Source: Bacillota bacterium
GTDB taxonomy: Bacteria > Bacillota > Clostridia > Peptostreptococcales > Anaerovoracaceae
DNA length: 64,000 nucleotides
Reading direction: 5' to 3'
Assembly (NCBI GenBank): GCA_017442785.1
Contig: JAFRZB010000033.1
Location: 23,220 to 87,219, forward strand
The position numbers and the translations under genes are program-made. The notes under the pieces were generated by a model. That model saw only the letters and a program-made list of their open reading frames with translations. It searched no databases and was not told where the DNA came from. Numbering within the stretch: position 1 is the stretch's first letter; each line of letters begins with the position of its first letter. This document shows, in pieces, positions 8,092-16,799 of the stretch.

Positions 8092-8115
8092 CAACCGCGG
8101 GTTGCGCAATTTCCA
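8092..8115. repeat. GCAACC/GGTTGC inverted repeat in intergenic region
   Basis: TTGCAACC and GGTTGCGCAA flank three bases just after the methyltransferase stop. There is no T-run, so it is not a clear terminator. The remainder of the 145-bp gap to the next gene holds only the AAAGGAG ribosome site. It resembles other GCAAC palindromes in the window. Confidence 0.4.
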
Positions 8116-8233
8116 AGCGCGCTTTATGGATTGCCACCGGCTTGTAAAGTAGAATCCTGACGTAAATAAAAGCGCAGGGCAAGGCGCGGACCAAAAGGCC
8201 GCCCGCCCGCATGAAACGTCAAAGGAGAAAAAA

Positions 8234-9223
8234 ATGATACTTGCAGACAAGATAACAGAACTCAGAAAGAAGAACGGCTGGTCCCAAGAGGAGCTTGCAG
8301 AGATGCTTGACGTCAGCCGCCAGTCCATATCCAAGTGGGAGAGCGCGCAGGCGGTCCCGGACATGAACCGCATAATAACAATGTCGAAGATCTTCGGCGT
8401 AAGCACGGACATGCTTCTTAAGGACGAGCTGGAGATATCCGCGGCACCCGCAGGCCCGGACTCCACGGAGAACGCTGCCAGGGTGGTTACCGTCGAGGAA
8501 GCCTCGGATTACCTGGCCTTTAAGGCCTTCTCCTCCCGCCGCACCGCAATAGGCGTAATGCTCTGCATACTCTCACCGGTTCTTCTTATCTTCCTGGCCG
8601 GCGCGTCCGAGACAGGTTTCATTGATATATCCGAGCACCTGGCAGCAGGCATAGGCGTCCCCGCCATACTGCTGCTTGTGGGCTGCGCGGTGGCGCTGTT
8701 CATAACCACCTATCTTAAGGGCGAGCGCTTCAGATACATAGAGGAGGAGCCCATAGACACCGCCTACGGGGTAAGCGGCATAGCAAAGGAGCGCAGGGAG
8801 CGCTTCAGGGGCGCCTTCGGGACCCAGCTGACCGTAGGCATAGTGCTCTGCGTGATAGCGGCCGTGCCCATCACCGCGGCTTCCCTGTTCCACTACAGCA
8901 ATAACTCGGACTTCATAGTGACAGTCGCTGTCTGTGCCCTGCTGATCCTCATAGCCATAGGTGTGCTGCTGATAGTCCGCTGCTGCATCATCTGGGGAGG
9001 CTTCAAAGCGCTGCTGGAGGAGGGAGACTACACCCGCACGGAAAAGGCGGAGAGCAAGAGAGACGGAGTCATAGCAGGAGCGTACTGGCTGGTAGTAACG
9101 GCCGCCTTCCTTGCGATGGGCTTCCTCGGGAACTGGGACCGCAGCTGGATCATCTGGCCCATAGCAGGTGTGCTCTTTGCGGTGGTGATAAGCATAGCGA
9201 GGGCCCTGAGAAGAAGACCGTAA
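8234..9223 (+). CDS. XRE-family helix-turn-helix regulator with C-terminal membrane domain
   Basis: Residues 3-60 are a canonical XRE DNA-binding domain (LADKITELRKKNGWSQEELA, then VSRQSISKWESAQAVPDMNRI). A linker of about 50 residues leads to hydrophobic segments at about 105-125, 135-158, 200-222, 230-255 and 285-325, so the protein is anchored in the membrane with its DNA-binding domain in the cytoplasm. Such XRE-membrane fusions are frequent in Clostridia and often sit by transporters or envelope genes. Here the gene stands alone. An AAAGGAG ribosome site precedes the ATG, and a terminator follows. Confidence 0.88.
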   Translation: MILADKITELRKKNGWSQEELAEMLDVSRQSISKWESAQAVPDMNRIITMSKIFGVSTDMLLKDELEISAAPAGPDSTENAARVVTVEEASDYLAFKAFSSRRTAIGVMLCILSPVLLIFLAGASETGFIDISEHLAAGIGVPAILLLVGCAVALFITTYLKGERFRYIEEEPIDTAYGVSGIAKERRERFRGAFGTQLTVGIVLCVIAAVPITAASLFHYSNNSDFIVTVAVCALLILIAIGVLLIVRCCIIWGGFKALLEEGDYTRTEKAESKRDGVIAGAYWLVVTAAFLAMGFLGNWDRSWIIWPIAGVLFAVVISIARALRRRP

Positions 9224-9245
9224 CAAAAGATCATAGGCAAAAGAA

Positions 9246-9284
9246 AAGACCGGAGCTTTTACCGCTCCGGTCTTCTTTTCTTTT
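9246..9284. terminator. Bidirectional intrinsic terminator
   Basis: An 11-bp perfect stem (AAGACCGGAGC with GCTCCGGTCTT) is followed by a T-rich tail on both strands. It ends the XRE gene from the left and the rpsF operon from the right. Confidence 0.85.
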
Positions 9285-9286
9285 AA

Positions 9287-9541
9287 CTAGTTCAGATCTG
9301 CGTCGAACGGCAGAAGAGCTACTGTCCTTGCCCTCTTGATAGCTGTGGTGACAGCTCTCTGGTGCATGGTGCAGGTGCCGGTGATCCTTCTGGGAAGGAT
9401 CTTGCCCCTCTCGCTGATATACTTCTTGAGCGTATCAACGTCCTTGTAGTCGATGGTCACAGTCTTATCTGCGCAAAAGCTGCAGACCTTCTTCCTGCTG
9501 TGGCCTGTAAAGCTCCTCTTAGGCTTTCTTTCTTTATCCAT
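9287..9541 (-). CDS. rpsR: 30S ribosomal protein S18
   Basis: The 84-residue protein carries S18 hallmarks: [41 protein letters not shown] and the basic tail [13 protein letters not shown]. The CxxC and later Cys could form a zinc-binding S18 variant, since CSFC and TCTMH are present. S18 pairs with S6 on the platform of the small subunit. All five isoleucines in this gene are ATC, in contrast to the ATA-rich genes around it, as expected for a highly expressed gene. It is the last gene of the rpsF-ssb-rpsR operon. Confidence 0.97.
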   Translation of the reverse strand: MDKERKPKRSFTGHSRKKVCSFCADKTVTIDYKDVDTLKKYISERGKILPRRITGTCTMHQRAVTTAIKRARTVALLPFDADLN

Positions 9542-9566
9542 TATCTTTCTCCTGTTTCATCTGACA

Positions 9567-9995
9567 TCAGAAGGGTATGTCATCGTCAGTAAGCTGAGAG
9601 AACCCTTCCGGAACAGAAGGCATTGCCGGAGCCGCCGGTGCCGGAGTGCTGAAGCTCTGGCTGGTCTCGGACGTCCTGTCGCCCCTGTCCAAAAACTCTA
9701 CTCTGTCCGCAAGGACTTCCGTGGTATAGACCTTCTTGCCGTCCTTTTCATAAGAACCGGTCTGGATCCTTCCAGTGATGCCTACAAGGCGGCCTTTGCC
9801 CAGATACTTTTCCACGAGCTCAGCGGTCTTTCCGAAGCATACGATGTTCGGATAGTCTGCGCCGCGGTCGTTGCCGTCCCTGTCCCTGCCTCTGTCGATG
9901 GCGATGGAGAAACGGGCTACTGCTGTCTGGGATGCTGCTCCGTAGCGAACTTCGGGATCCCTTGTAAGTCTGCCTATCAAAGATACCGAATTCAT
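9567..9995 (-). CDS. ssb: Single-stranded DNA-binding protein
   Basis: The 142-residue protein has the OB-fold start MNSVSLIGRLTRDPEVRYG and the motifs VARFSIAIDRG, IVCFGKTAELVEKYLGKGRLVGITGRIQTGSYEKDGKKVY and VEFLDRG. After a Ser/Pro/Ala-rich linker it ends in the acidic tip DDDIPF, which recruits repair and replication partners in known SSBs. Its place between rpsF and rpsR is the classical Bacillota arrangement, so this is the housekeeping SSB rather than a competence or plasmid copy. Confidence 0.97.
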   Translation of the reverse strand: MNSVSLIGRLTRDPEVRYGAASQTAVARFSIAIDRGRDRDGNDRGADYPNIVCFGKTAELVEKYLGKGRLVGITGRIQTGSYEKDGKKVYTTEVLADRVEFLDRGDRTSETSQSFSTPAPAAPAMPSVPEGFSQLTDDDIPF

Positions 9996-10010
9996 AGTTG
10001 CACCTCTACT

Positions 10011-10298
10011 TTACTTCTCGTCCTTGTTGATGATGATGTGTCTCATGACGTTGTCAGAGATCCTTAAGCGCCTGTCGAGCTCCTTCGGAAGTTCCGGGCT
10101 TGCAGCAAACTGCATTACTACGTAGTAACCCTCGGACTTCTTCTGGATGGGATAAGCAAGCTTCCTGAGGCCCCAGATATCTGTATCTGCGACTTCACCG
10201 GCTGCAGCGATGATACCCTTTACGGTCTCGATAACTGCTTCCTTCTTGTCATCCTCCAGGACAGGATCGATAATGAACATCACTTCGTACTTATTCAT
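10011..10298 (-). CDS. rpsF: 30S ribosomal protein S6
   Basis: This 95-residue protein begins MNKYEVMFIIDPVLEDDKKEAV, the standard S6 N-terminus, with WGLRKLAYPIQKKSEGYYVV and RLRISDNVMRHIIINKDE further on. S6 binds S18 and the central domain of 16S rRNA. A GGGAGGTG ribosome site lies upstream of the ATG. The leader holds a strong hairpin that could be part of S6-S18 feedback control. Confidence 0.97.
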   Translation of the reverse strand: MNKYEVMFIIDPVLEDDKKEAVIETVKGIIAAAGEVADTDIWGLRKLAYPIQKKSEGYYVVMQFAASPELPKELDRRLRISDNVMRHIIINKDEK

Positions 10299-10324
10299 TT
10301 TTTCACCTCCCTATGGTCTTTATG

Positions 10325-10345
10325 GCTGCGGTCCTCCCCCGCAGC
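10325..10345 (-). promoter_or_regulatory. Leader hairpin upstream of rpsF (candidate S6:S18 autoregulatory element)
   Basis: In the 5' leader of the rpsF operon a perfect 7-bp stem (GCTGCGG with CCGCAGC) encloses the loop GGGAGGA. Many bacteria regulate rpsF by binding the S6:S18 complex to a leader hairpin presenting CCG. A CCG is present at the loop-stem border here, but the known motif is not matched fully, so the assignment is tentative. Confidence 0.4.
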
Positions 10346-10375
10346 AGAGAGCATCGTCTAAAAGAATGCCCGATA

Positions 10376-10404
10376 ATTATAGCAAGGACTAATTGCGAAT
10401 GCAA
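10376..10404 (-). promoter_or_regulatory. Promoter of rpsF-ssb-rpsR
   Basis: On the minus strand TTGCAT (10399-10404) and a perfect TATAAT (10376-10381) have a 17-bp spacer. The -35 box directly abuts the -35 box of the divergent DUF1846 promoter. Confidence 0.8.
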
Positions 10405-10421
10405 GTAATTTTTGCTATACT
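10393..10421 (+). promoter_or_regulatory. Promoter of the DUF1846 gene
   Basis: TTGCGA (10393-10398) and TATACT (10416-10421) have a 17-bp spacer. It overlaps the oppositely directed ribosomal promoter, so the two cannot be occupied by polymerase at the same time. Confidence 0.75.
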
Positions 10422-10454
10422 TATCAGGTGATTTAATTGATGCGGAGGCATATT

Positions 10455-11969
10455 ATGAAGATCGGCTTTGATGCGGAAAAATATCTCGAAGAACAGTCCC
10501 GTTATATCCTCGAAAGGATAGACAGCCACAGCTGCGACCGCCTCTATCTGGAATTCGGAGGAAAGCTTGTGCAGGACAAGCACGCCAAGCGCGTCCTTCC
10601 GGGCTTTGACGAGAACGCCAAGATAAAGCTCCTGGCCAAGATGAAGGACCAGGCGGAGATAATCATCTGCATCTACGCCGGAGACATACTCACCAACAAG
10701 ACCCGCCAGGATTTCGGGATAACCTACGACCTTGAGGTGATGCGCCTCATAGACATGTTCCGCAGCTGGGATCTTTCCGTAAACAGCGTAGTCATAACCC
10801 GCTACGAGGACCAGCCGGCGGTTAACTCCTTCCTTACCAAACTGGAGCGCCGCGGAATAAAGACCTACAAGCACTATTTCACCAAAGGATACCCCACGGA
10901 TGTGGATACCATAGTCTCAGAAGAGGGTTATGGGGCCAATCCGTACATTGAAGTAACAAAACCGTTAGTTGTAGTGAACGCTCCGGGGCCGAACTCCGGA
11001 AAGCTGGCCACCTGCCTGTCCCAGCTCTACCACGAGAGCAGGCGCGGCGTAAAGGCCCGCTACGCGAAGTTCGAGACCTTCCCCATCTGGAACCTTCCGC
11101 TTAAGCATCCGGTGAACATCGCCTACGAGGCCGCTACCGTGGACCTTAAGGACGTCAACATGATAGACAGCTACCACCTGGAGGCCTACGGAAAGCCGGC
11201 GGTAAACTACAACAGGGACCTTGAGACCTTCCCGGTCCTTAAGAGGATACTGGAGAAGATCTCCGGGCAGGCAAGCGAATACAACTCGCCCACGGACATG
11301 GGCGTAAACCGCGCCGGATTCTGCATTACGGACGACGAGGTCTGCAGAGAGGCCTCCAAACAGGAGATAATACGCCGCTTCCTCATAGCCAGCGTTGACT
11401 ACAAGAAGGGCGCCATAGACGAGGAGTGCATGCGCAGGGCAAAGCTTCTGATGGACGAGGTGGGCGCCGTGCCTACGGACCGCCCGGTGGTTAAGCCCGC
11501 CCTGGACTACGCGGAATTCAAGCGCAGCATAGATCCGGACAAGTTCGAGAACGTGATAGCCATGGCCATAGAGCTGCCCAGCGGCAAGATAATAACAGGC
11601 CGCAGCTCCGAGCTGATGGTTGCAGGAGCCTCCATGCTGCTGAACGCGGTAAAGGCATTGTGCGGTATACCGGACGAAATACAGCTTATATCTGACGATG
11701 TTCTGGAAACGATACAGCACCTCAAGAGCGACGTGCTGAGCAAACAGCAGAGCGTGCTTAATGTGGAGGAGGTCCTTACGGCCCTTACGATATCAGCGAC
11801 GGTAAACCCCATAGCCGGAATGGCCGTGGATAAGCTGGTGGAGCTCAGGGACTGCAAGGCGCACTGCACCGCGATACTGTCCGAGAGGGATTCACAGATC
11901 TTCCACGACCTCGGAATAGACGCCACCTGCGAGCCGGAGTTCTCGACGAACAACCTCTACACAGGCTAG
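10455..11969 (+). CDS. DUF1846 family protein
   Basis: From the ATG at 10455, which has a GGAGG site seven bases upstream, the protein is 504 residues. The start [22 protein letters not shown] is the family's usual N-terminus, so the in-frame codons further upstream are not used. Family segments include [58 protein letters not shown] (phosphate-loop-like, about residues 175-195) and the C-terminal [28 protein letters not shown]1846 proteins are widespread in Bacillota and structurally known, but their function is not established. The gene stands alone and shares its promoter region with the ribosomal operon. Confidence 0.9.
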   Translation: MKIGFDAEKYLEEQSRYILERIDSHSCDRLYLEFGGKLVQDKHAKRVLPGFDENAKIKLLAKMKDQAEIIICIYAGDILTNKTRQDFGITYDLEVMRLIDMFRSWDLSVNSVVITRYEDQPAVNSFLTKLERRGIKTYKHYFTKGYPTDVDTIVSEEGYGANPYIEVTKPLVVVNAPGPNSGKLATCLSQLYHESRRGVKARYAKFETFPIWNLPLKHPVNIAYEAATVDLKDVNMIDSYHLEAYGKPAVNYNRDLETFPVLKRILEKISGQASEYNSPTDMGVNRAGFCITDDEVCREASKQEIIRRFLIASVDYKKGAIDEECMRRAKLLMDEVGAVPTDRPVVKPALDYAEFKRSIDPDKFENVIAMAIELPSGKIITGRSSELMVAGASMLLNAVKALCGIPDEIQLISDDVLETIQHLKSDVLSKQQSVLNVEEVLTALTISATVNPIAGMAVDKLVELRDCKAHCTAILSERDSQIFHDLGIDATCEPEFSTNNLYTG

Positions 11970-11971
11970 CT

Positions 11972-14053
11972 TCAGTCTGCCAGGCCGGAATTCTCCCACA
12001 CGAACCTGAAGAAATCAGTGGATTCTATCTTAAGACTCATCGAATAGCGGCTCTTTACCATATCGATGTATGTTTTGAGGTATTCTGCCTTTTCCTCGTC
12101 CGTTAAGGTGCAGCCCTCGGACCAGATGGCCTTTCCTGTGCTGCTGTTGTACTTCACCTCTTCCGTTACGAAGTTCTTGTTGTAGATCTGGGCGAAGTGC
12201 GGCGTATCCGAGAATATGTCGCGCCCCGCCATCAGCCTGGAGTCGTACTCCAGATCGAAAAGATTGCAGATGGTGGGCAGGATATCCACGTTGCAGCAGT
12301 AATCATCTACGTATATAGGTTCCTTAAGCCCTGCATTGTAAATGATGCAGGTGCTTTTATACATCTCGAAATTCTTGTCCACCTTGTGCCCCGCAAGGCT
12401 GTTGCAGTCGCCGTCGAAGAGATAGTACGGGTAGTGGTCTCCTATCAGGACTATGACGGTCTTTTCCAGCTGCCCGGCCTTATCCAGTTCCTCCAGGAGG
12501 TAGGCCATGGCCTTTTCCAGCTCGTAATTGCAGGCCAGGTAGCCCGTTGCTATTCCGGTAAGCTGCTTTGCGCGGTCTCCGAGCATCTTCTTTACCGTGC
12601 TGTAGTTCCTGTCGTACATGGCGTTGCCGGAGCCGTAATAGCCGTGCCCGCTGAAGGTCATGTAGTAGGTGCAGAACTGCTGAGTGTCGTTTACGTAGTC
12701 CGGGACGCTCTGCTGCATCATCTCGTAGTCGGAGGCCGGCCAGTTGGTGGTGAATGTCATGCCGGCGTTCATGAACTTGCAGGTAAAGCCGAGGTTGGGG
12801 AGGGACTTTTCCCTCATGTAATAATGCCCCTTGTAATTGTGGTAGCCCCTGCTGCTTATTCCAAGCTCCCTGTTGAAGACGTTGCCCAGGCCCTGCGGCA
12901 GAAGATGTGTGGCGCTCTTTGCCATGGTGCCGGAGGCGGAGCCCATGTCGGAATCCCTCGATACGTCCGGCCAGAGCCCTGTAAGGAAAGCATACTCACC
13001 GTTGGTGGTGGTGTTCTTGAAGCTGTTGTAGAAGTTGTTGAGGACTATGCCGTTTTCGGCCATCATGCTGAGCGTGGGCGTCACGTTTTCGTCCAGCGCG
13101 TAGCAGGAGAAGGCCTCGGCGCAGATATAGATGAGGTTATACCCACGGAACAGGCCTGTCATGTCGTTCCTGTCGGTGGGCTGCACCGAGGACAGGTAGT
13201 CGCAGAGGGCCTTTATATCCTTGTTGTCCGCCTTGGCGGCAAGATCCGTGAAGTTTATGGCGCTGATCTTGTTGGGGAACTGCCTGGGGTCTATGGGATA
13301 GCTGTCGTCCCGCTCGTCGGATACGACAGGCTTTAGGATCTCGGTCTCCTCCGCGGGCTCCGCTCCGCCGCCGAAGAGCATGCTCCCGGCCTCTATGGCG
13401 GAATTCGCCAGCACGCCGAGCTTGGACGAGGCTGTGTCGGTATCTACGTACTTGCTGTGGTAAGCGTTGTAAGCGGAATTATCCGAGGTCCCTCCGAGAG
13501 GCAGCGCCGCGGCGGCGCACAGCCACAGGGCTGCCGTAAGCACCAGGGCGCCTCCGTGGACGGCAAGGCCGTACCTTAAGTGGGTCTTAAGCGCGCAGAT
13601 GACGAAGGCGAAGATGATCAGGGGGATGAGACTTATGAGTATGGCTACGGCGGTGTCCCTGAGGGTGGCCTTAAGCGCCCAGCCGAAGTCCGTCATGGCG
13701 TCCCCGGCAACTCCTACCATGGACACTGAGAACATGGACCCGAATACGTTGTAGTAGACCAGCTGTGCGGCGTAGAACAGCCAGACCAGTGCCATTACTA
13801 TGATGCTTCCGATGCGGTTTACCACGCGCTGCCCTATCCAGCCGGTAATTAAGGTGCAGAGCATTGCCTCTGCCAGCGCGAAAAGAACAGCCCAAACGGT
13901 AAAGCCATCGAGCCCTCTGTGGATCTGGTCGTACAGAAAGACCTCCCAGAACAGGATGGCAATAAAGAACGCTGCAAAATGCAGGGCTGCGTTCCTGACC
14001 TGAACAGAGGCGGGTATGGATGATCTTTTGTTTTCCGCTGAGGATGCTTTCAT
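11972..14053 (-). CDS. LtaS-like membrane sulfatase (lipoteichoic acid synthase family)
   Basis: The 693-residue protein has five predicted membrane helices (about residues 20-40, 50-75, 80-108, 135-165, 170-195) and an extracytoplasmic sulfatase domain from about 290. LIYICAEAFSCYALDENVTP contains the first metal ligand, NTTTNGEYAFLTG the nucleophile threonine, GHGYY follows, and VIVLIGDHYPYYLF near residue 555 holds a D-H metal pair. LtaS enzymes polymerise glycerol phosphate from phosphatidylglycerol onto a lipid anchor. The gene is convergent with DUF1846 and lies next to the dlt-like operon, which would modify such polymers. No SPase cleavage site is obvious. Confidence 0.87.
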   Translation of the reverse strand: MKASSAENKRSSIPASVQVRNAALHFAAFFIAILFWEVFLYDQIHRGLDGFTVWAVLFALAEAMLCTLITGWIGQRVVNRIGSIIVMALVWLFYAAQLVYYNVFGSMFSVSMVGVAGDAMTDFGWALKATLRDTAVAILISLIPLIIFAFVICALKTHLRYGLAVHGGALVLTAALWLCAAAALPLGGTSDNSAYNAYHSKYVDTDTASSKLGVLANSAIEAGSMLFGGGAEPAEETEILKPVVSDERDDSYPIDPRQFPNKISAINFTDLAAKADNKDIKALCDYLSSVQPTDRNDMTGLFRGYNLIYICAEAFSCYALDENVTPTLSMMAENGIVLNNFYNSFKNTTTNGEYAFLTGLWPDVSRDSDMGSASGTMAKSATHLLPQGLGNVFNRELGISSRGYHNYKGHYYMREKSLPNLGFTCKFMNAGMTFTTNWPASDYEMMQQSVPDYVNDTQQFCTYYMTFSGHGYYGSGNAMYDRNYSTVKKMLGDRAKQLTGIATGYLACNYELEKAMAYLLEELDKAGQLEKTVIVLIGDHYPYYLFDGDCNSLAGHKVDKNFEMYKSTCIIYNAGLKEPIYVDDYCCNVDILPTICNLFDLEYDSRLMAGRDIFSDTPHFAQIYNKNFVTEEVKYNSSTGKAIWSEGCTLTDEEKAEYLKTYIDMVKSRYSMSLKIESTDFFRFVWENSGLAD

Positions 14054-14238
14054 CTTTTCCTTCTTATTTTAAAGTGACAAAGATATTTATAGCATAATCC
14101 GGGCCGAAAAGCACCTGTTTTTTATGTGAAGAATCCGGAACTGTACCGTTTTGCCCTTCGGGACGCTTGCGTGGGGCTCCGATTTTGCGTATACTGTGCG
14201 GGGGATCTTTGCTGCTCTGTCCAAGCTTTGGAGGACAG

Positions 14239-15366
14239 ATGAAAAGATCTTTTTTACTTGTAAGAAAAGCGGCCGTGCTGCTTCTGGCGGCGGTGCTGTG
14301 CCTTTGCACCGCAAAACAGTTGCACGCTTATACCGCCTACGAAAAGGTCCGCACCCTTACCGCGACGGTCCGTAAGGTCTGCACGATAACGGCCTGGCAC
14401 TACAGCGGAGGCTACTGGATGGCGGACAACGGAAGCGGCGAGCCCCGCGTAAGGATAGAGGATACCGCCGTTAAAAAGTACGGCTTTCCGAAGGCTCTGT
14501 CGCAGAGCATATCCGCGGACTGGACGATAAAGGTCCCTGAGGAGGTGCGCCTGGCGCGGCGGGACGGTGCCGTGATAGTTACCGATGTTCCCGAAAACGG
14601 CAGCTGCTACAGCAGCATACGATCGCGGGTATACGGCGGAGAGGAGCTGAGGATACGCGCGGAGCCCATAATACATGTGTCGGGAAAGAGCCTTAAGGAC
14701 TACGTCCCCGGGGTGCGCGCGGAGATACCGCTGATAAGCATCGAATACGGCCGCAATCTCTACGCCCTCTACGGCAAAGGCCTTAAGGGCAGCACCGCGC
14801 CGGGAGCCTTTTCCGCGAGCCGCCCCTCGACTGTCTTTGAGCCCTACATCCACCCCTCCATGATAAAGAACGCCCTCGGAACACTCACCGATGACGGATA
14901 TGTGTACGCCGGAGGAAGGAGCCTGCCGTCCAAAGGCCTGAGCGTGGGGCTCCTGACACTGATAAAGGGAGGCGCCGTGGGCGTGCAGTTTGAGATCCCG
15001 ATAACAGTGTACTTCTACGCGGAGACTCTTGTGCAGGTGATACGGGACGCGGAGACTGCCGTACCGCAGGATACTCTGCAGCCGGAGACCGTGACGGAAG
15101 AAGAGCTGCCCGCAGAGGATCCGGAGCCCGCAAGACCGGCGGAAGAAGCGCCGCAAACGGAGCCTCCGTCCGAGCCCGCAGACGAAACTGCTTCGGATCC
15201 AGAGACCCCTCAGGGCCCTGCAAAAAAGCCTGTGCAACCGGATACCGGTCGCACGCCGGAGAGCCCTGCCGCGGAGCCGCCTGCCCCTGAAAAGCCCGCG
15301 GATCCCCCCTTGCCGGAGCCCCCAAAGCCCGTCCTTCCGGAATACCGCATACACAGGGCATACTGA
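14239..15366 (+). CDS. Secreted protein with proline-rich C-terminal tail, function unknown
   Basis: The start at 14239 is chosen for its GGAGG site and because it begins a signal peptide (MKRSFLLVRKAAVLLLAAVL, cleavage near AYT at about residue 30). The longer frame from 14167 lacks both. Residues 30-280 form a soluble domain with no recognised family, beginning YEKVRTLTATVRKVCTITAW. Residues 285-375 are dominated by Pro, Glu and Ala (PETPQGPAKKPVQPD style), which looks like a wall-spanning or extended stalk, but no LPxTG signal or membrane anchor follows. It lies just upstream of the transglutaminase/dlt-like operon, suggesting envelope work. Confidence 0.6.
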   Translation: MKRSFLLVRKAAVLLLAAVLCLCTAKQLHAYTAYEKVRTLTATVRKVCTITAWHYSGGYWMADNGSGEPRVRIEDTAVKKYGFPKALSQSISADWTIKVPEEVRLARRDGAVIVTDVPENGSCYSSIRSRVYGGEELRIRAEPIIHVSGKSLKDYVPGVRAEIPLISIEYGRNLYALYGKGLKGSTAPGAFSASRPSTVFEPYIHPSMIKNALGTLTDDGYVYAGGRSLPSKGLSVGLLTLIKGGAVGVQFEIPITVYFYAETLVQVIRDAETAVPQDTLQPETVTEEELPAEDPEPARPAEEAPQTEPPSEPADETASDPETPQGPAKKPVQPDTGRTPESPAAEPPAPEKPADPPLPEPPKPVLPEYRIHRAY

Positions 15367-15377
15367 GCCGCGAAGTC

Positions 15378-15406
15378 TTGCATTACAGGCCGTGCTGTGA
15401 TAGAAT
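15378..15406 (+). promoter_or_regulatory. Promoter of the dlt-like operon
   Basis: TTGCAT (15378-15383) and TAGAAT (15401-15406) are 17 bp apart, with TGA before the -10 giving an extended element. The first gene starts at 15450 after the ribosome site AAGGGATAAGGG. Confidence 0.7.
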
Positions 15407-15449
15407 AATTTGATTATTTTATACAATAATATATTAAGGGATAAGGGAT

Positions 15450-16781
15450 ATGCCTTCAGAACACGGTTATAACGGCAGGCCTTCGCGCTCTGCCGCTGCA
15501 AGAAGCACAAGAAGAAAGAAGAAAGTAAGGCTCAAGAAGAGAGCCTATGTTGTATTTGCCCTGCTTATCATATTGATATGCGCTGCGGTATTCTTCATAA
15601 ACCACGCCGGAGTGCGCTTCAGCGTAACAGCCGAGGCCGGAGGCCCCGTGCCCGGCCTTGAGGCCTTCGTAAAGGGAGACCCCGCAAAGTACACGCTGGC
15701 TACGGACCTCTCCAAGGTGGACATGAACAAGCCCGGAAAGACCGGCGTCACCATAAAGGGAAGCCTCTTCCCCTGCTCCAGCGTCCTTGAGGTAAAGGAT
15801 ACCATACCGCCCAGGGGCGAGGTAAAGGACATGAGGGGCGCCGTAGGCATTGAGATCCCCGCGGAAAGCTTTTTCGACGAGATCTCGGACGCAACGAATG
15901 TTACGGTCTCCTTTAAGACCGCGCCGAACTTTAAGTCGGCCGGAACACAGAGCGTCGAGCTTTTGCTTAAGGATGCCGCAGGAAACACCTCCTCCTACAC
16001 CGCATCCCTTGAGCTGGTGGACGACCGCGAGGCTCCCGTAATAGAGGGCGTAAAGAACCGCACCGTCTATATAGGAGAGACCATCGCCTACAAGGCAGGG
16101 GTCACCGTCACGGACAACATGGACCCGGAGCCAAAGCTCACCATAGACAACAGCCAGGTGGACCTGGACAAGGTGGGCGTATACCCCGTCACCTATACAG
16201 CGACGGACTTCTCCGGAAACATGGCTAAGATAACAATCAACCTGAAGGTGGAAGAGCAGCCGATAGGCTACGCTAACATCGAGAAGATGAACCAGAAGGT
16301 TGACGCCCTGCTGGCGCAGATAATAAAGCCGGAGATGACGGACATAGAAAAGCTCTACGCCTGCTTCATCTGGATACGCGAGCACATAGACTACCAGAAC
16401 GCCCACGCGCAGTTCGACTATGTCAACGAGGCAATAAAGTGCCTGGACGGACGCCCGGGAGACTGCTACACCTGCGCTGCCGGCTTCAGGGCCCTGGCGG
16501 AGGCCATGGGCTTTGAGATCAAGGACGTGGTGGGCACCTACGCAAACCGACACTACTGGGTAATGGTAAAGCTCGGAAACGACTGGTACCACGTGGACGC
16601 GGTGCCTCTGTACGTGCGCACCTACGTGTGCTTCCTGGGAACGGACGCGGAGCTGGATGCTTTCATGAAGCTCCGTCCAAACTACTACAACAGGGAAAAG
16701 GACAAGTACCCGGCGACCCCCAAGGACACGCCGGTGCACGTGGAATACAAGAACGGCAAGTACGTTCTTACATATAAATAA
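15450..16781 (+). CDS. Membrane-anchored transglutaminase-like protein with Ig-like domains
   Basis: The 443-residue protein has a basic cytoplasmic N-terminus (RSTRRKKKVRLKKR) and one membrane helix at about residues 31-50, placing the rest outside. Two Ig-like beta domains follow (about 55-190 and 195-272); the second, APVIEGVKNRTVYIGETIAY through ITINLKVEEQP, resembles DUF5011/Big domains. A transglutaminase core occupies about 285-440, with catalytic Cys in GDCYTCAAGF, His in NRHYWVMVKL and Asp in YHVDAV. Such domains may act as proteases, peptide transferases or amide-forming enzymes at the wall. It is the first gene of the dlt-like operon, 18 bp before the adenylation gene. Confidence 0.85.
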   Translation: MPSEHGYNGRPSRSAAARSTRRKKKVRLKKRAYVVFALLIILICAAVFFINHAGVRFSVTAEAGGPVPGLEAFVKGDPAKYTLATDLSKVDMNKPGKTGVTIKGSLFPCSSVLEVKDTIPPRGEVKDMRGAVGIEIPAESFFDEISDATNVTVSFKTAPNFKSAGTQSVELLLKDAAGNTSSYTASLELVDDREAPVIEGVKNRTVYIGETIAYKAGVTVTDNMDPEPKLTIDNSQVDLDKVGVYPVTYTATDFSGNMAKITINLKVEEQPIGYANIEKMNQKVDALLAQIIKPEMTDIEKLYACFIWIREHIDYQNAHAQFDYVNEAIKCLDGRPGDCYTCAAGFRALAEAMGFEIKDVVGTYANRHYWVMVKLGNDWYHVDAVPLYVRTYVCFLGTDAELDAFMKLRPNYYNREKDKYPATPKDTPVHVEYKNGKYVLTYK

Positions 16782-16799
16782 CGAGGGGAAGGACTGTTG

